Below are positions 1 to 10,600 of a DNA stretch of 64,000 bases, piece by piece (position 1 is the stretch's first letter; every line of letters starts with the position of its first letter). A program made the translations under genes and the position numbers. This stretch comes from Apteryx mantelli (lineage: Eukaryota; Chordata; Aves; Apterygiformes; Apterygidae): the NCBI RefSeq assembly GCF_036417845.1, contig NC_089978.1:123100183-123164182 (forward strand), in the 5' to 3' direction. Under the pieces are notes generated by a model. It ran no database searches and was not told the origin of the DNA. It saw nothing but the letters and a program-made list of their open reading frames with translations.

Positions 1-1553
1 AGGGTGTCGGTCCCCCCGATGGTAAGCCGCAACTGACGCTCGTATTGCAGGGGACCCGCCTCCCCTCGTTGTCTTTTGGCCGGCAGCTTCCACGCTGTGG
101 CTGGAGCAGGGGGGGCGGTAGGCTGTGTTCGACATTGCTGATTAGCAGGTAGCCGCTGCCACCGCTTGAATAAGTCAGCAGTAGAAAGACCATTTATCTC
201 ATCACGTAATACCCCTGCCTGCAGCAAATCAGTCCACATCTGCCACCTCGTTACCTTTCCACTCAATTTAGTAGTCCCTGCCAATTTTCTTCCTTTGGAA
301 TTCCGAACTGCTCTCGCTTGCTTAGTATCTGGTTCACCAACAAGTGTCAAATCCCTTATATTGTGTATTAAAGCCCCCACTGTTCCAGTTGCAGGCATTA
401 CTATGCCAAATAGTAAGGGCTTTAAGGCACTTGGAGCCCCCCTTAATAACTGGGTCTTCATTTGCTGCATTATTTCCACACCGTCCGGTCCTTCTCCATC
501 TGCTAATCCGATTGCTACCCCTAGCTGCCGCAACACGTTGATCCCTTCCTCCAAAGTACGCCACGCTCCCACTGTGGTGGCTAACTCATCGGTGGACGGA
601 TAAGCACCTACCACAGCAGCACATAACCACTGATATAATGTTGGAGCTACGATAATATTTCCTGCCCCGTCCCGCGGAGCAGTTAATTGGGTAAGATAAT
701 ACTGAACTTGAGCATCGGTTGATAAGGGGCTCATTAAATTCAGCTCCTCTCTTACGAGACTAAGCGATCCAGCACCCGCATCCCATGCTTTCACTAACCA
801 GGCTAACAAAGACTCCCCATGCTGCTGCTGGAAAGCAGTTAAAAACTCACGCAATTCCTTCGGGGTATACGTCCTAGATTGCTCCACTGTATTCCCGTCT
901 ACTTGCCTCACCCCCTTCAGTTGCACAAGAGGTCAGACCTGGGGAGTAGCCGATTCTCCTTCTAATCCAAATTCAATCTCCGAGTCAGATGAAGTACTCC
1001 AAATATTACCATTCCACTCCTCCGGGTCCCAGGAAGGTCTAGTTATTATTGCTCTCACCTGTGCAACTGTAGCTGGGGCTTTACCATAGCGCACACGGCG
1101 TATGTTAGCCATTCGTAAAGCTAATCGCTCTACCCTATGGGTTAATTCCTGACTCTTTTCAGCTTGGCTCGCGATCAACTCCTGTGCTACCGCCCTCGCA
1201 TCACGCAAATCTCCATTCTCCTTCTCCACATCTTTTACTCGTTGCTGCAAAGATGATACCTCATTATCTAAGGCTCGAATGCCCGTCAACAGCACCCACC
1301 CTAATTGTCCGGCGAGCTTCCGAGCTGCTTCCGAAGCAGCACGGAAGGGCATAGCCTGTAAAGCGGATTCAACCGCCTTCGGGGTAACATTTTCCCCCTG
1401 TGCCAACTCTGGCCAGTCCTGGGGGACTGCCAGAGTGGCAAGCAATGCAGCTACCGGCCCCCACCGCTCAGTCTGGGGCCATCCTGGCAGCCGCAGGCGA
1501 GCAGTCCCTCCGTGGCTCTCGCCCTCCCCCTTCGCTCTCCTTGGCCACGGCAT
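1..1553 (-). pseudogene. gag: retroviral gag (partial), one in-frame stop
   Basis: Gag is the structural polyprotein of the virus particle. The chosen start is the ATG at 1553-1551, the first after the primer-binding site. The frame runs 206 codons to a TGA at 935-933, then stays open in the same frame for about 310 more codons to the window edge. Residues about 95-153 form a charged heptad-like coiled coil, followed by an acidic, Trp-containing segment (WDPEEW at 175-180). After the stop, about codons 232-262 resemble the start of a retroviral capsid domain (ELREFLTAF, then a Trp-rich helix). A Pro-rich stretch near 60-120 precedes basic residues. The last codons (about 30-1) contain LRLTIGG, which may be the first strand of an aspartic protease, so gag and pro may share a frame. 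No CCHC zinc knuckle was found. The stop should truncate the product before the capsid, so this copy is probably inactive unless read through. Confidence 0.85.
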
Positions 1554-1565
1554 TGTCGTTTGTGT

Positions 1566-1583
1566 ATCCTGCCGACTACGCCA
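1566..1583 (-). other. primer-binding site, tRNA-Ser type
   Basis: On the minus strand this reads TGGCGTAGTCGGCAGGAT, directly after the LTR with a two-base spacer. The plus strand here is ATCCTGCCGACTACGCCA, which as I recall it is the 3' end of vertebrate tRNA-Ser (AGA/UGA family) with CCA added. All 18 bases appear to pair. The site would prime minus-strand DNA synthesis from a serine tRNA. Confidence 0.85.
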
Positions 1584-1670
1584 GTTGTAAGGGTCCGGCG
1601 GGGGCGACGCCTGGACTCCCGGCAGGAACAGATACACAAACACAAGGCACACTAAGGTCAATGCTGAGCG

Positions 1671-1676
1671 TTTATT
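1671..1676 (-). terminator. LTR polyadenylation signal
   Basis: The minus strand reads AATAAA, inside the LTR and about 85 bases before its inner end. The usual 15-25 base spacing would put cleavage, the R/U5 border, near 1650-1655. The minus strand there is rich in TGTG, as expected for a downstream GU-rich element. Confidence 0.7.
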
Positions 1677-1789
1677 ACCTCTGCGTCTGAGCGGGGGTTC
1701 CCCAGCGATTTCCCGATCGAGGCAATAAAGGAGCGGGAGAGTCCCTGGCACCGCTGAGCGTCGGTCCATGGCGAGGAACGCCGGGGGGC

Positions 1790-1797
1790 ACTATACG
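1790..1797 (-). promoter_or_regulatory. possible TATA-like element of the LTR promoter
   Basis: The minus strand has CGTATAG here, the only TATA-like run upstream of the polyadenylation signal in a GC-rich LTR. It would place transcription start near 1760-1770 and make R about 110 bases long. The match is weak and initiation could instead be TATA-less. Confidence 0.3.
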
Positions 1798-2004
1798 TGG
1801 GTTTTGTGTACTACACACATGCGCAGTGGGCACATTGAGCTCATCGCTAATCTCGAGTCAAAGCCCAGGTGCACACCACACTGGCATAGGCCCAGCTACA
1901 TGGCTATGGGTCAACATGTCCTGTTGATGCTCCTTTTCCCACGGAACGGTCTGGCTAGCTTCCATCGCCTATCTCCTCGACATTCTTCCGCACTTTCCCA
2001 TACA

Positions 2005-4210
2005 GCTACTATTCAGCAATCCTGCCTCAAAAAGAAAGTTAAGGGTGACAAATGCAATACTGAATCAGATCTGTTCTTAAAGACAGCTGGGTACATTAGG
2101 ATTTCTGGCTGGGGAAATAGGAGGAGGGAGAAGGGGCAAGGACAGACTGCTGATTACTCATCCTTGCTTGCTGGTGAATAAAACCTGCCAGCCTTGGAAG
2201 AGCTCATCAAACCGCCACCCTGCTGGTGGTGACCAGTGGGAGAGGCAGCTCCCGGGAAGAAAGCAGCCGCTGTGGCTGCGTATCAGTGTTTGGGAAGTCC
2301 AACAGAGCTTTCTGACTGACAGCCAGGGTTGAAGCATTCACAATTAGAGAGGCAATACAAACTTGAACGTTTTATCCACGCTAATTTCTATTGGGGCTCT
2401 TTCTAAAAAAACTTAATTGGGGCCACCCAGCTTTTCCTAATACAAAAAATAGTCTGGGAAAATGGAACACTTTTTTTTTTCCTCCCCTCTAAGTATACAT
2501 TAGTTAAAGCTTTTATCACAAGGTTCTCTTGTGATAAACAAGTCCACAGAAAAACAGAGTGCAGACTGCTCTGGCTAAAACCAAAATATCCCCCCCATGC
2601 CCCATGAACTCTGTTATACTTACAGGGCTGCTTCTAAGACACCAATACCACATGCATCAAACTCACGGGTGCCCAAAAGGAAGATGGGGAGAGAGCAGCA
2701 TGACCCCAGGAGGGGACGCAGCTGGGTCACCACCTCCCTTGGCTGGTCAAGGCATGTCCCCACAGAGACATCACCACCTCTGTCGGCTTCGCGACCAGCC
2801 TTCAACACAGTTCTCAGTGAAGGTACAGATAGTCGCTGCCTGTGTCTGCATGTTACACATGGTGGGCATTTAGTCAAAGAAATAAGCCATTCAGTGCTCC
2901 CGCAGACCTCCTGAGGGCAGCCTCAACTGAGCCAGAAGGGTTCTGCTGCCTACCGGCCATGGCAATGACACCCAGCACTTCAATGAAATGCTAACAGGTA
3001 AGACAAGCATTTCTGAGGGTTAAACATTTCTGCAGTCAGCAGTGGCATTCCTCCACAATTAAAGGCAAATGTCCCACAGGTACCCAGATCCTCATGTGCT
3101 GCCGAGGTGGCTATGCTGCTTGTAGTGACCAGCTTCCCTCTGCTGGCAGAGCTCCCCCACTGCCCCTTCTTCACTCACCGGCTTTCTACAGATTTAGGAA
3201 ATGTTATGCTTAGGGTGAAATAGTACAAAACAAAAAATCCCATAAGATCAAGAATATTTCACTTCAGCACAAGTGGAGTCATTAATAACAGCACAATAAT
3301 ACATGCTAATTAGATTTTAGCAAACATTTACAGGGAAAGGGACACATGAGACTGTGCTACAGCTCAAGCCATTAACACTGAAGTCTTTATCATTAATATA
3401 GAGGCTTGGCTTAGAGAGATTTTGCCCAGCAGAAACTTGTCCCACCACCTCAGCAGGGCCAGCAGCTGGCTGCTGTGACATTTTTGTTCACCAAAGAGGT
3501 ACTCGCCAAGCTCTGTTCTCCATGTGGCTGGGCTGAGACAGGCTGCTTCAGCTTACCTCCTATCTCCAGTTAATTACTTTGGGCTTTCCTTGTTCTATAT
3601 TGCTTTGAAAGCCAGTGAGTATATCACTGCTGGTTGCCTTGTAGCAGCCTCCTAGCATTTTCAAAACACTCCACCCTAGGTGTTTCAAAACTCTCTTCCA
3701 TCCTAGGTGTTTGATATTGAGGCCTGAGTAATAGCTCATAGAAACTGGACTTTTTAATTATTACTCTTTGTTCTTTACAAAGCTGCTTTTGTTCCTCTGT
3801 GCCTTCAACCTAGGGCCTTTCAGAGTGGGAAGCTTGTTTGCAGAGGATTTACAGAAAGAAATAACCCAGGACAGGTCAGCTCTCTCTCTGCCCACCTGAG
3901 GGAGCGCAGATGCTCCTGAGCAACATGAACTGACCGGGGCTATTTGATTACAGTTTGTTCTATTTTCAGGCCCTAAACTCAAAACAAAATTTATCTTCTA
4001 CAGAAGATGAATTTAACAAACCCAGCACTGCCCAGATGTCAGGTCACCAGGGAAAGAGCGTCCCCCCAAAAGCAAAACGCAGCACAAGTGAGTGCCGACA
4101 CACTGCAGGGTGCTGCAGACCACAGGCACCCTTGTCCTGAGCCCTCCACCCAAAGGTGGCGGGGCAAAATCCCCTGAAAATAATCTCTTCAAAAACAGAC
4201 AAGCAATTTC

Positions 4211-4212
<2 letters not shown>
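2005..4212. other. host non-coding DNA, no gene seen
   Basis: This host flank of the provirus has short open frames of at most about 105 codons on both strands, overlapping each other and without recognisable domains. Composition is mixed, with a GC-richer stretch at about 2640-2830. No transposon family was recognised. A 10-base T run lies near 2471. Confidence 0.6.

Positions 4213-4257
<45 letters not shown>
4213..4257. repeat. (CA)n microsatellite, about 22 units
   Basis: An uninterrupted CA dinucleotide array of 45 bases. Arrays of this purity and length are usually polymorphic in vertebrates. It produces the artificial poly-Val/Cys runs in minus-strand frames across it. Confidence 0.98.
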
Positions 4258-4259
<2 letters not shown>

Positions 4260-7200
4260 CAAAACATGTGAAAGCCGTACAGGCAAACCTTCCCTGTCCC
4301 TCCCTCAACGCTGCCCTGCTTGCTGAGCACAGGCCACATTGAAGCTTACCGTCTTCTGATGCCTGTGGTTTTTCAACGACACATTTTTTATCACCCTCAG
4401 CCTTTGTTTGGGGCTTTTTCCAGATCCCTGTGACTCTCCTGTCGTATTGAAATTGTTTTTCCCCTTTCCAGTTTCTCTGGTTTTTGGCAGGCTCCATCTC
4501 ATGGAATGAATTGGGCATGAATTGGCATTCCTTTTCCATAGCATCACTTCATTACTTTCCTCCTGCCAGTCATTTAGCAGTCACCTCTGCTAGAGTTTAA
4601 CAGACTTAGTGACAGCGTATTTTCAAGCAGGTTTAAAATTCAAATTGACTCAAATTATCCCAAGTTAATTTACCCATAAAACTCAAAGGAAAGAGCGTCA
4701 CATTGTCCAAATATCACCAAAGCCAAGAAACAAAGCTATCTTGAGTACACAGGAGCAAAGTCCTTGTTACACGTCTTGTATGACTCTTGGTCCATTAATT
4801 CACCTTAAAGCAGTCATGGAGAGGAGTATCATCCACATCACTCACCGACAATGCATTTTGCAAAGTATGTCATTTTAACGTCAGAATATTATGGTTTCCA
4901 GTACCAGGAGATAATATGTAAAAAACAAGGATTTCCATAGGGCATTGGTGTACTTTGTCTTTTATATTTGCTCTCTGTGTTGCTTTGGTGGTGCAATATG
5001 CTTATACGCCATTACCATAAATTCAATTGTTTGCAAATTCTTTCTCAATTTTCCATCCTCTGGCAATAAAGACACATTTAGAAAGGGCTGTCTTTAGCAA
5101 TTGCTTGCCATCCTTTTATTGATGGATTCTCTGAACATCTCACTGCACTTTTATTCTAATATCCTTTCAATGGTTTTTCATTTCCTGCAACATAGGTAGC
5201 CACAGTGTTTTCCAAGGAATGTTTTACCACAACAGGTGCCGCTTCCACTCTTCACCTTGAGAGGAAAATGGGTTTCTTTTTCATGAATTAGTTTTTGAGC
5301 AGAACTCTACTTTTGTATGCTAAATCTTTGGTGCCTTGAAGAGTCCTTTTCTTTATTTCTCCTGCCTAAAATATAGGTATTATGCTTTGAAACTGACATT
5401 TAAAATTTTTCTAATGCTAGACCAAAATGTTAACTGTTTAAACATCGATTTGTATAACAAAAAACTCAGACCGAGTAGCCTATTTCACCAATAATTTCAA
5501 CTAGATTTAGTTTACAAATTTAACCAAAGACATTGCTATTACTGGCAAAATCAGGTCATACTGGAGAATTATTAATATTTACTTTTTTATCTCAACATCT
5601 CTCATTTCATCTGAATGCCCAAATATGTTGTCCCTCAACTAGGAAGGTGCAATTCTTTCTTGGAAACATGTTATAGCTATGAGTGAAAACTGCATGGAAA
5701 GGGAATGTCATTCACGAGACCAATTGATATAACTGAGAAAAAACAAAAGCCAGGCACATTGTTATGCGCATGAGACTTTCTTCAGGTCTAAAGTGTAAGA
5801 AGCTACAAACAGCTTTAACTGTGATACACAAAGCTTCTCAAAGCAAAGTTGCAGTGGACGCACCTCAATTTCATTGCTCTCAGTTTATGTATTTTATTAA
5901 ACAAAATTCTTCTGTTGTTTAATAAGCATCATCTTATAATTTCTAGCAAATTAGTATCAATTCCTTCTACAGTTTCAAAAAAAACTCTGCATTTTGAAGG
6001 AATAATTTCTATTTATTAAGCCATTTAACATGCATTTCACTAACTAGTAACAAGGTCAGCTTCTTCATGACAGACAAGACATCTTAATGCTGCTTTCCTA
6101 ATCTTGCAAGGAGATGGCATTGCAACATTTAGAGAAAATGCATCTACTTTCCATTTATGCATATAGCACAGTGTATATTCCTTCAACAGATCTCATTCAT
6201 CCACAGTGCTCCATAAATTGCTATGCAATTAACAATAATATAAGAGTTATTCGAGGCCTTTTCAGTCTAAACCTGTCTTATTAAATGCGATTTAGGGGAG
6301 TTCATTTTCACCTTAATGAGGTACCATAAACTGAGATCAGATCCTAAACTCACCAAGCATGTGAGATTTCCAGGTAGGTCAGTGGAAGCCTCCTGTACAC
6401 GTGAACGGCGTTGTCACTGTCAAGGGATCGCCCAGCTCAGCCTCTGCCAGGGGTTTCTACTACCCCCAGTCAGAGCAAGGCGAGTCCTGCCCATTGGCCA
6501 AAATGTAGCACAGGAAAAGGTTATCAATTTTGAAATTTAAAGCTCAAGTAGAAATAGGTATGAACTAAATCCAGTATATTGGTGAGGGACAGTGAAATGC
6601 CTGGAACCAAAGCTAAGCAATTAAATCTTGTCTTAAGGTTAAATGATCACCAGTTCAATCCTGTAATGCCTGAATTTTGGATTAAAAAATATCCACACAA
6701 CTGAAACTAGAAGTAGATGTCAAAATAAAGTTCCTTTCGCTGGGGATATTTGCCTGTCTTGTTTGAACTTTTTTTGTCATTGAAAAATGCATTTAATGCA
6801 CATAGCAAGTATCTTCTTCAAATGTTTTCATAAAAAACAGCTGAAGGCTGAAATACTCTCCATGGTATTATGGTTAAAGAAAAAATGTCAAAAAACAGCC
6901 AACCCCCCCACCCCCTTATACTACAAGGAGAGATAAAACAAGAGGGTTAGGAAAAAACTTCTCAGCAAGGCCCTGAAGAGATTTGTCCCATCCGTCAGCA
7001 GTAGACTTCTGCTCTTGAAACTTGGCTCCGGTTTGCCGTTCCTCACAAGGTGACTCACCCATGTTTCTAAGACGCAGTAAAATGGGCTCCCGTTTGTAGA
7101 AGGTGAGACAGGCTGCACGCCCGGAATTGTGCTGATGGGCAGAGCTCCGCAAGCCTGGCGAGACAGACAAGCCAAAGCTACTGCTAAAAAAAAAAAGGCA

Positions 7201-8448
7201 AATATAATTGTACCTGCAAATGGTAGGACAGCAGTAAAACTGGACCTGTCCAGTTTGAATTCAACTGGTTACCATCTGTGGACCAAGCTGGGGTCTAACA
7301 ACAGCAGTGGGCAGTTGGGGGCCATTTAGAAGATGGGTTCATTTACAGGATGCTCCAGCTGGACACAGAAGCCATCATCCCACTTTAGCCTTGAACTGCA
7401 CTCCCACGCTCCGACTGAACGCCAAAAAGAATAATCCTTCGAATGGTGAGACTGAGCTCCAGCAGAACCAGGAGTCTCTGTTTGACCATAGGGAAAGCTG
7501 TTTATTTTCTTTTCAGTGTTCTGCAGCTGAGAAAAATCATCATCTTGTCATGAATTTACAGATCATTTCATTCATGCTGTACAGAAGGAAAAAACAGAGA
7601 GCATGATCTCTTTCTTTGAACTCAATCATTTATTCTGCTCAATACCATTCCAGTCTGAAATTAAATATTTTCCTCTTCTTCACCTAAATAAAATGTGATC
7701 CAGCATATTATGCTGTTCTAATCTGTTTTGGCCAGCTACATTTTTATGTTGATAAGGGAGAATTAATTTAACCATATATGCACATGAATATCATCGCATT
7801 GTGTGTGGAAGATAAAATCTCATAAGGCATTTGTCTTGTGAATGTAGCTTCCAGGAGAATGTGTATTGCCAATTGCATTTTCCCCCAAATAGATTCTTAA
7901 TTTGCCTTGTTCTATATGGTTTCATGTTATCATTTTGTATAGCAATAAAAATCAGTGAAGCAGCTAAAGCTTACAGGCCTAGGCCTAACTTTGATTTATA
8001 TAATGGATGGCACAATATCGTTGGTCTGCATAATTGAAATTCATTCAGCTCCCACAGTTTAAAATGCAGTTTAGAGTTTATTATGTATTTATTGATAAAC
8101 AATCATTTTATTTGCAGCAGTGCTGGAAAAAGAAAGGTGTTGCCTTTATTTTTTTATTTCATATATGCTTTATGTGCACAAAACTTTAGTTGTAGAGCTA
8201 TATAAAACCTGGTTATTACTATCAGCTTTTGCTTCAGAGCCTTAAAGTGGACTCATGGCTCCTTCTAAACTAAAGCTGGTTAACAAAAATAGGCTGTGGC
8301 AAAAAGTTAGAATTTTTTGGAACAGTGCTAATCTGTAAGTAAAAATCTAAGGTATGAGTAAATTCAGCAGTTCACCTGAATGTGTCCCAGATAGTCTGGG
8401 TTCTGCTCCAACACAAAACCCGCAGATCCAATCAATTCTCTCCTAATC
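4258..8448. other. host non-coding DNA, no gene seen
   Basis: AT-rich sequence with no open frame above about 115 codons. The longest frames near 4.0-4.5 kb are artefacts of the CA repeat. The part from about 7740 onward is a low-repeat block resembling a conserved non-coding element and is treated as a finding. Confidence 0.6.
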
Positions 8449-8467
8449 GGGGGGGGGGGGGGGGGGG
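8449..8467 (+). repeat. poly-G run, 19 bases
   Basis: Nineteen consecutive G residues on the plus strand. Such runs can form quadruplexes and are prone to length error in sequencing, so the true length is uncertain. Confidence 0.95.
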
Positions 8468-9230
8468 AAGAACAATCAAAATGACACCTTATGAGACATC
8501 TCCTGTAAGGGTTTTTTAATAACATTTATTTAAAGAGAACACCCAAGCCTCTCTCTAAAAATTCGTAACTGTCTCTTGCATTAAATTAATCGTGTCTTAA
8601 TCCTACTGTCAAGAGAAATGGCATGTTTTTTTTCCCCCTATTGCCTCTCTTCTCTAGAAAAGCTATGTGCTACATTTATATCTGTGAAGCATCAGTTTTA
8701 AATTGTATTTTCCCCTTTTCTTTGTGGGACAATTTAAGAAATCTTTTCCATAAAACGTGTATTAATTCTGGTGAAGGTCATTAGATTGACAGCCTTGAAG
8801 TAAAGAATTTTTTATTTATTACACAAGAAAGCACACTACCAGCAGAAGGAAAGTAATAATGTGCCTTTATCCTGGCCCTGAATGAACCACTTCTGAAGAC
8901 TGGTAGGAAAGTAAATAAAGTCTCAAGGGCCTACTCACTTCATGACATCTCTCTTGGAGTCCTCACAAGAGTATTTCCTGTACCAAGAGAATTCAATAAT
9001 GTGTCCCTTTCTGTAAGGGATGTATCTGTACCCAAAAAACTTATTTCACTCTGACCAAATCTAGGACACTAAAAGGTTATCACTTCAGTTTTCTTCTGAA
9101 TTGGACCAATTGTGTTTCAAACCATGTTTTAAGAAATGTAACATTTTACTGCACCAAAACCTGGCTTTACCATGTCAAGATTTCAGGTTTTACTATATGG
9201 TGGAAAAGCCGACTATTTTATTTTACCTTC

Positions 9231-9287
9231 TTTCATTTTATTTTATTTTATTTCATTTCATTTTATTTCATTTTATTTCATTTTATT
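9231..9287. repeat. TTTTA/TTTCA pentanucleotide repeat
   Basis: About eleven imperfect pentamer units alternating TTTTA and TTTCA. Two overlapping frames here are read out of this repeat as Phe/Leu/Ile/His-rich peptides and are not genes. Confidence 0.9.
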
Positions 9288-10318
9288 GTATGGCTTCACC
9301 CGGAGCTCTTCTGGAGATGTCTTAATCCTGCAAATACTTCAGTTAAATATTTGACAACTATACTAATGCATTTAGACTTAGCAGCTTTCTGACCAGTCCT
9401 GAGCTGTATCCTCACCTCGAGATCTGTGACCACAGCTCGTATTTTCCTTCTTCTTAACAGACGACAAAAATGAATTACATAGGATTTACATAGGAATTAC
9501 TTCCTTTGGTGCCTAGAAACAGTATTGAAACATACTGCCAAGGTAGCATGAAGGAAGTCATGTAGTTCACTGCTCGTTCTCATTTCTTGGGGGAGGCGAG
9601 GAGGTGGAGAGGGGAGAGGAGACTTTCCTCTCCATAGCAACAAAGCTCACTTTTCAAAAGCGTCGACTCCAGCATTAAAAACACAAGCACACATCTTTAA
9701 AGCAGATGGTTTGCAGAGCTAGATGCAGGATCTCTCTCTCTCTCACTGTTTCTGGGGACCAAAAAAAATATAGTGTTCTTTAAGATTCCCTCTTCATCAA
9801 GGAAACCTCAATAACAACTCTACTATCCTGATATTTATCTCTGGAAAGGCTCCACCTGCGAGCATGAGGCAGGTGCCTCTGTGAATTACTGCAGCCTGGG
9901 CTCTCTTCATGTCTTTTAACCAAACCTCCAATCCTTCCAGCAAGGCAGCTTGAATTGATTTATGATGTTCAAAAGTCATTCCTGACATATATAAAGTCAT
10001 TGGTATCAGCACACAGTGCTCTTTCAGACAGACCTTACTATTTCTGCTCTTTTAAATATAGCTGGCTATCAGATTTATGGCCCCCTATGAGGCGGCCTCA
10101 GCTGCTACGCTTACAAGTATACAAGGACTATGTTACTTGCTTATTTACCTTTGATTTATTGCCTTTGTGCAAAAGATTTAGGAGGTACACGGGGGATTGA
10201 TTTATGCAGCAGGGCACCACTCTGCTATTTTCAGGTACCAGGTCTATCTGCAAGCTTGTTTCTTCTCATGTGGGGCTTCCTGTTGATTTTTCCATTTTAT
10301 TTTACTTGGGGAAGCTGA
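9288..10318. other. host non-coding DNA, no gene seen
   Basis: Short frames only. A purine-rich, G-rich stretch lies at about 9588-9630 (GGGGGAGGCGAGGAGGTGG), followed by a short TCTC repeat at about 9731-9744. No element family was recognised. Confidence 0.55.
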
Positions 10319-10600
10319 CCACGGCGCCTCACCTCGGCGTTGGCCCTGAGCTGTCGCGGCCCGTGGAGGAGAGCGAGACCCCCAGGCGCCAGGATCTGGA
10401 TGCCACGAGCAGAAATTCCTGAGAACGGAAAGCTGCAAGGATAGGGAAAGCCACCAGAGCAGCTGAAAAGCCCCCCAGGGCCACGTTCCTAGTCCGGGGC
10501 CATGCTCCCCAGCACCAGAGAGCAACCCCTGCGTTCGCTGCACAGTGGCTGAAGCTATGCCCCTGTTGAACACAGCCCCCAGAGGATCAGAACCGAGGTT
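10319..10600. other. short GC- and CpG-rich patch
   Basis: GC content jumps to roughly two thirds in 10319-10430, with about nine CpGs in about 100 bases, and stays raised to about 10600, within AT-rich surroundings. Frames cross it on both strands (74 to 120 codons) but no domain is recognised. It could be a small CpG island, an unrecognised exon or a decayed mobile element. Confidence 0.45.

Larger units (their letters stand above)
1554..1769 (-). other. in-frame open extension upstream of the Gag ATG
   Basis: The Gag frame stays open upstream through the leader, primer-binding site and U5/R to an ATG at 1769-1767, adding 72 codons. The added stretch contains a hydrophobic run (ALTLVCLVFVYLFLPGVQA) followed by SPPP, which resembles a signal peptide with a cleavage site. 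This recalls glycosylated Gag of gammaretroviruses, which starts upstream of Gag. The upstream ATG lies close to the inferred transcription start, so it may not be in the RNA, and the open frame could be chance. Confidence 0.3.
1..2004 (-). mobile_element. 5' portion of an endogenous retrovirus, class III-like
   Basis: Read on the minus strand, this segment has the ordered 5' parts of a provirus: an LTR (2004 to 1586), a two-base gap, a tRNA-type primer-binding site (1583-1566), a short leader and a long Gag frame from 1553 that continues past position 1. The rest of the element, including most of pro, all of pol, any env and the second LTR, would lie to the left of the window. CpG dinucleotides are far commoner here than in the flanking DNA, and only one stop interrupts the coding frame, which suggests a fairly recent insertion. 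The tRNA-Ser primer, an N-terminal Gag coiled coil and the lack of a Cys-His box suggest the ERV-L/ERV-S group. That assignment is inferred without a polymerase sequence. Confidence 0.9.
1586..2004 (-). repeat. 5' LTR of the endogenous retrovirus (about 419 bp)
   Basis: The inner end is fixed by the primer-binding site: the LTR ends with ...CCCTTACA on the minus strand two bases before it. The outer end is placed at 2004 because the minus strand there starts TGTATGGG, matching the complement of the inner end at 7 of 8 positions and giving the expected TG...CA termini. A second candidate outer end near 2051 (TGTCACCC) has a poorer match. The LTR contains an AATAAA on the minus strand (1676-1671) and a weak TATA-like sequence near 1795. 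The partner LTR is outside the window, so neither the target-site duplication nor the outer boundary could be confirmed. Confidence 0.7.

Noticed and set aside
166..603. 145-codon plus-strand frame
   Set aside because: It is antisense to the Gag frame and open only because of it. No retroviral or host domain.
1566..1583. tRNA gene fragment
   Set aside because: The tRNA-like 18 bases are the retroviral primer-binding site. No cloverleaf is present around them.
1279..1690. Two plus-strand frames over the gag start and LTR
   Set aside because: Shadows of the minus-strand Gag frame and the LTR.
1768..2181. 137-codon plus-strand frame across the LTR edge
   Set aside because: It starts in the LTR and ends in host flank, crossing the insertion boundary, with no domain.
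4013..4539. Minus-strand frames with poly-Cys/Val runs
   Set aside because: Translation of the CA microsatellite.
9597..9630. G-rich purine stretch as a CpG-island promoter
   Set aside because: Only one or two CpGs and no transcript-like context.
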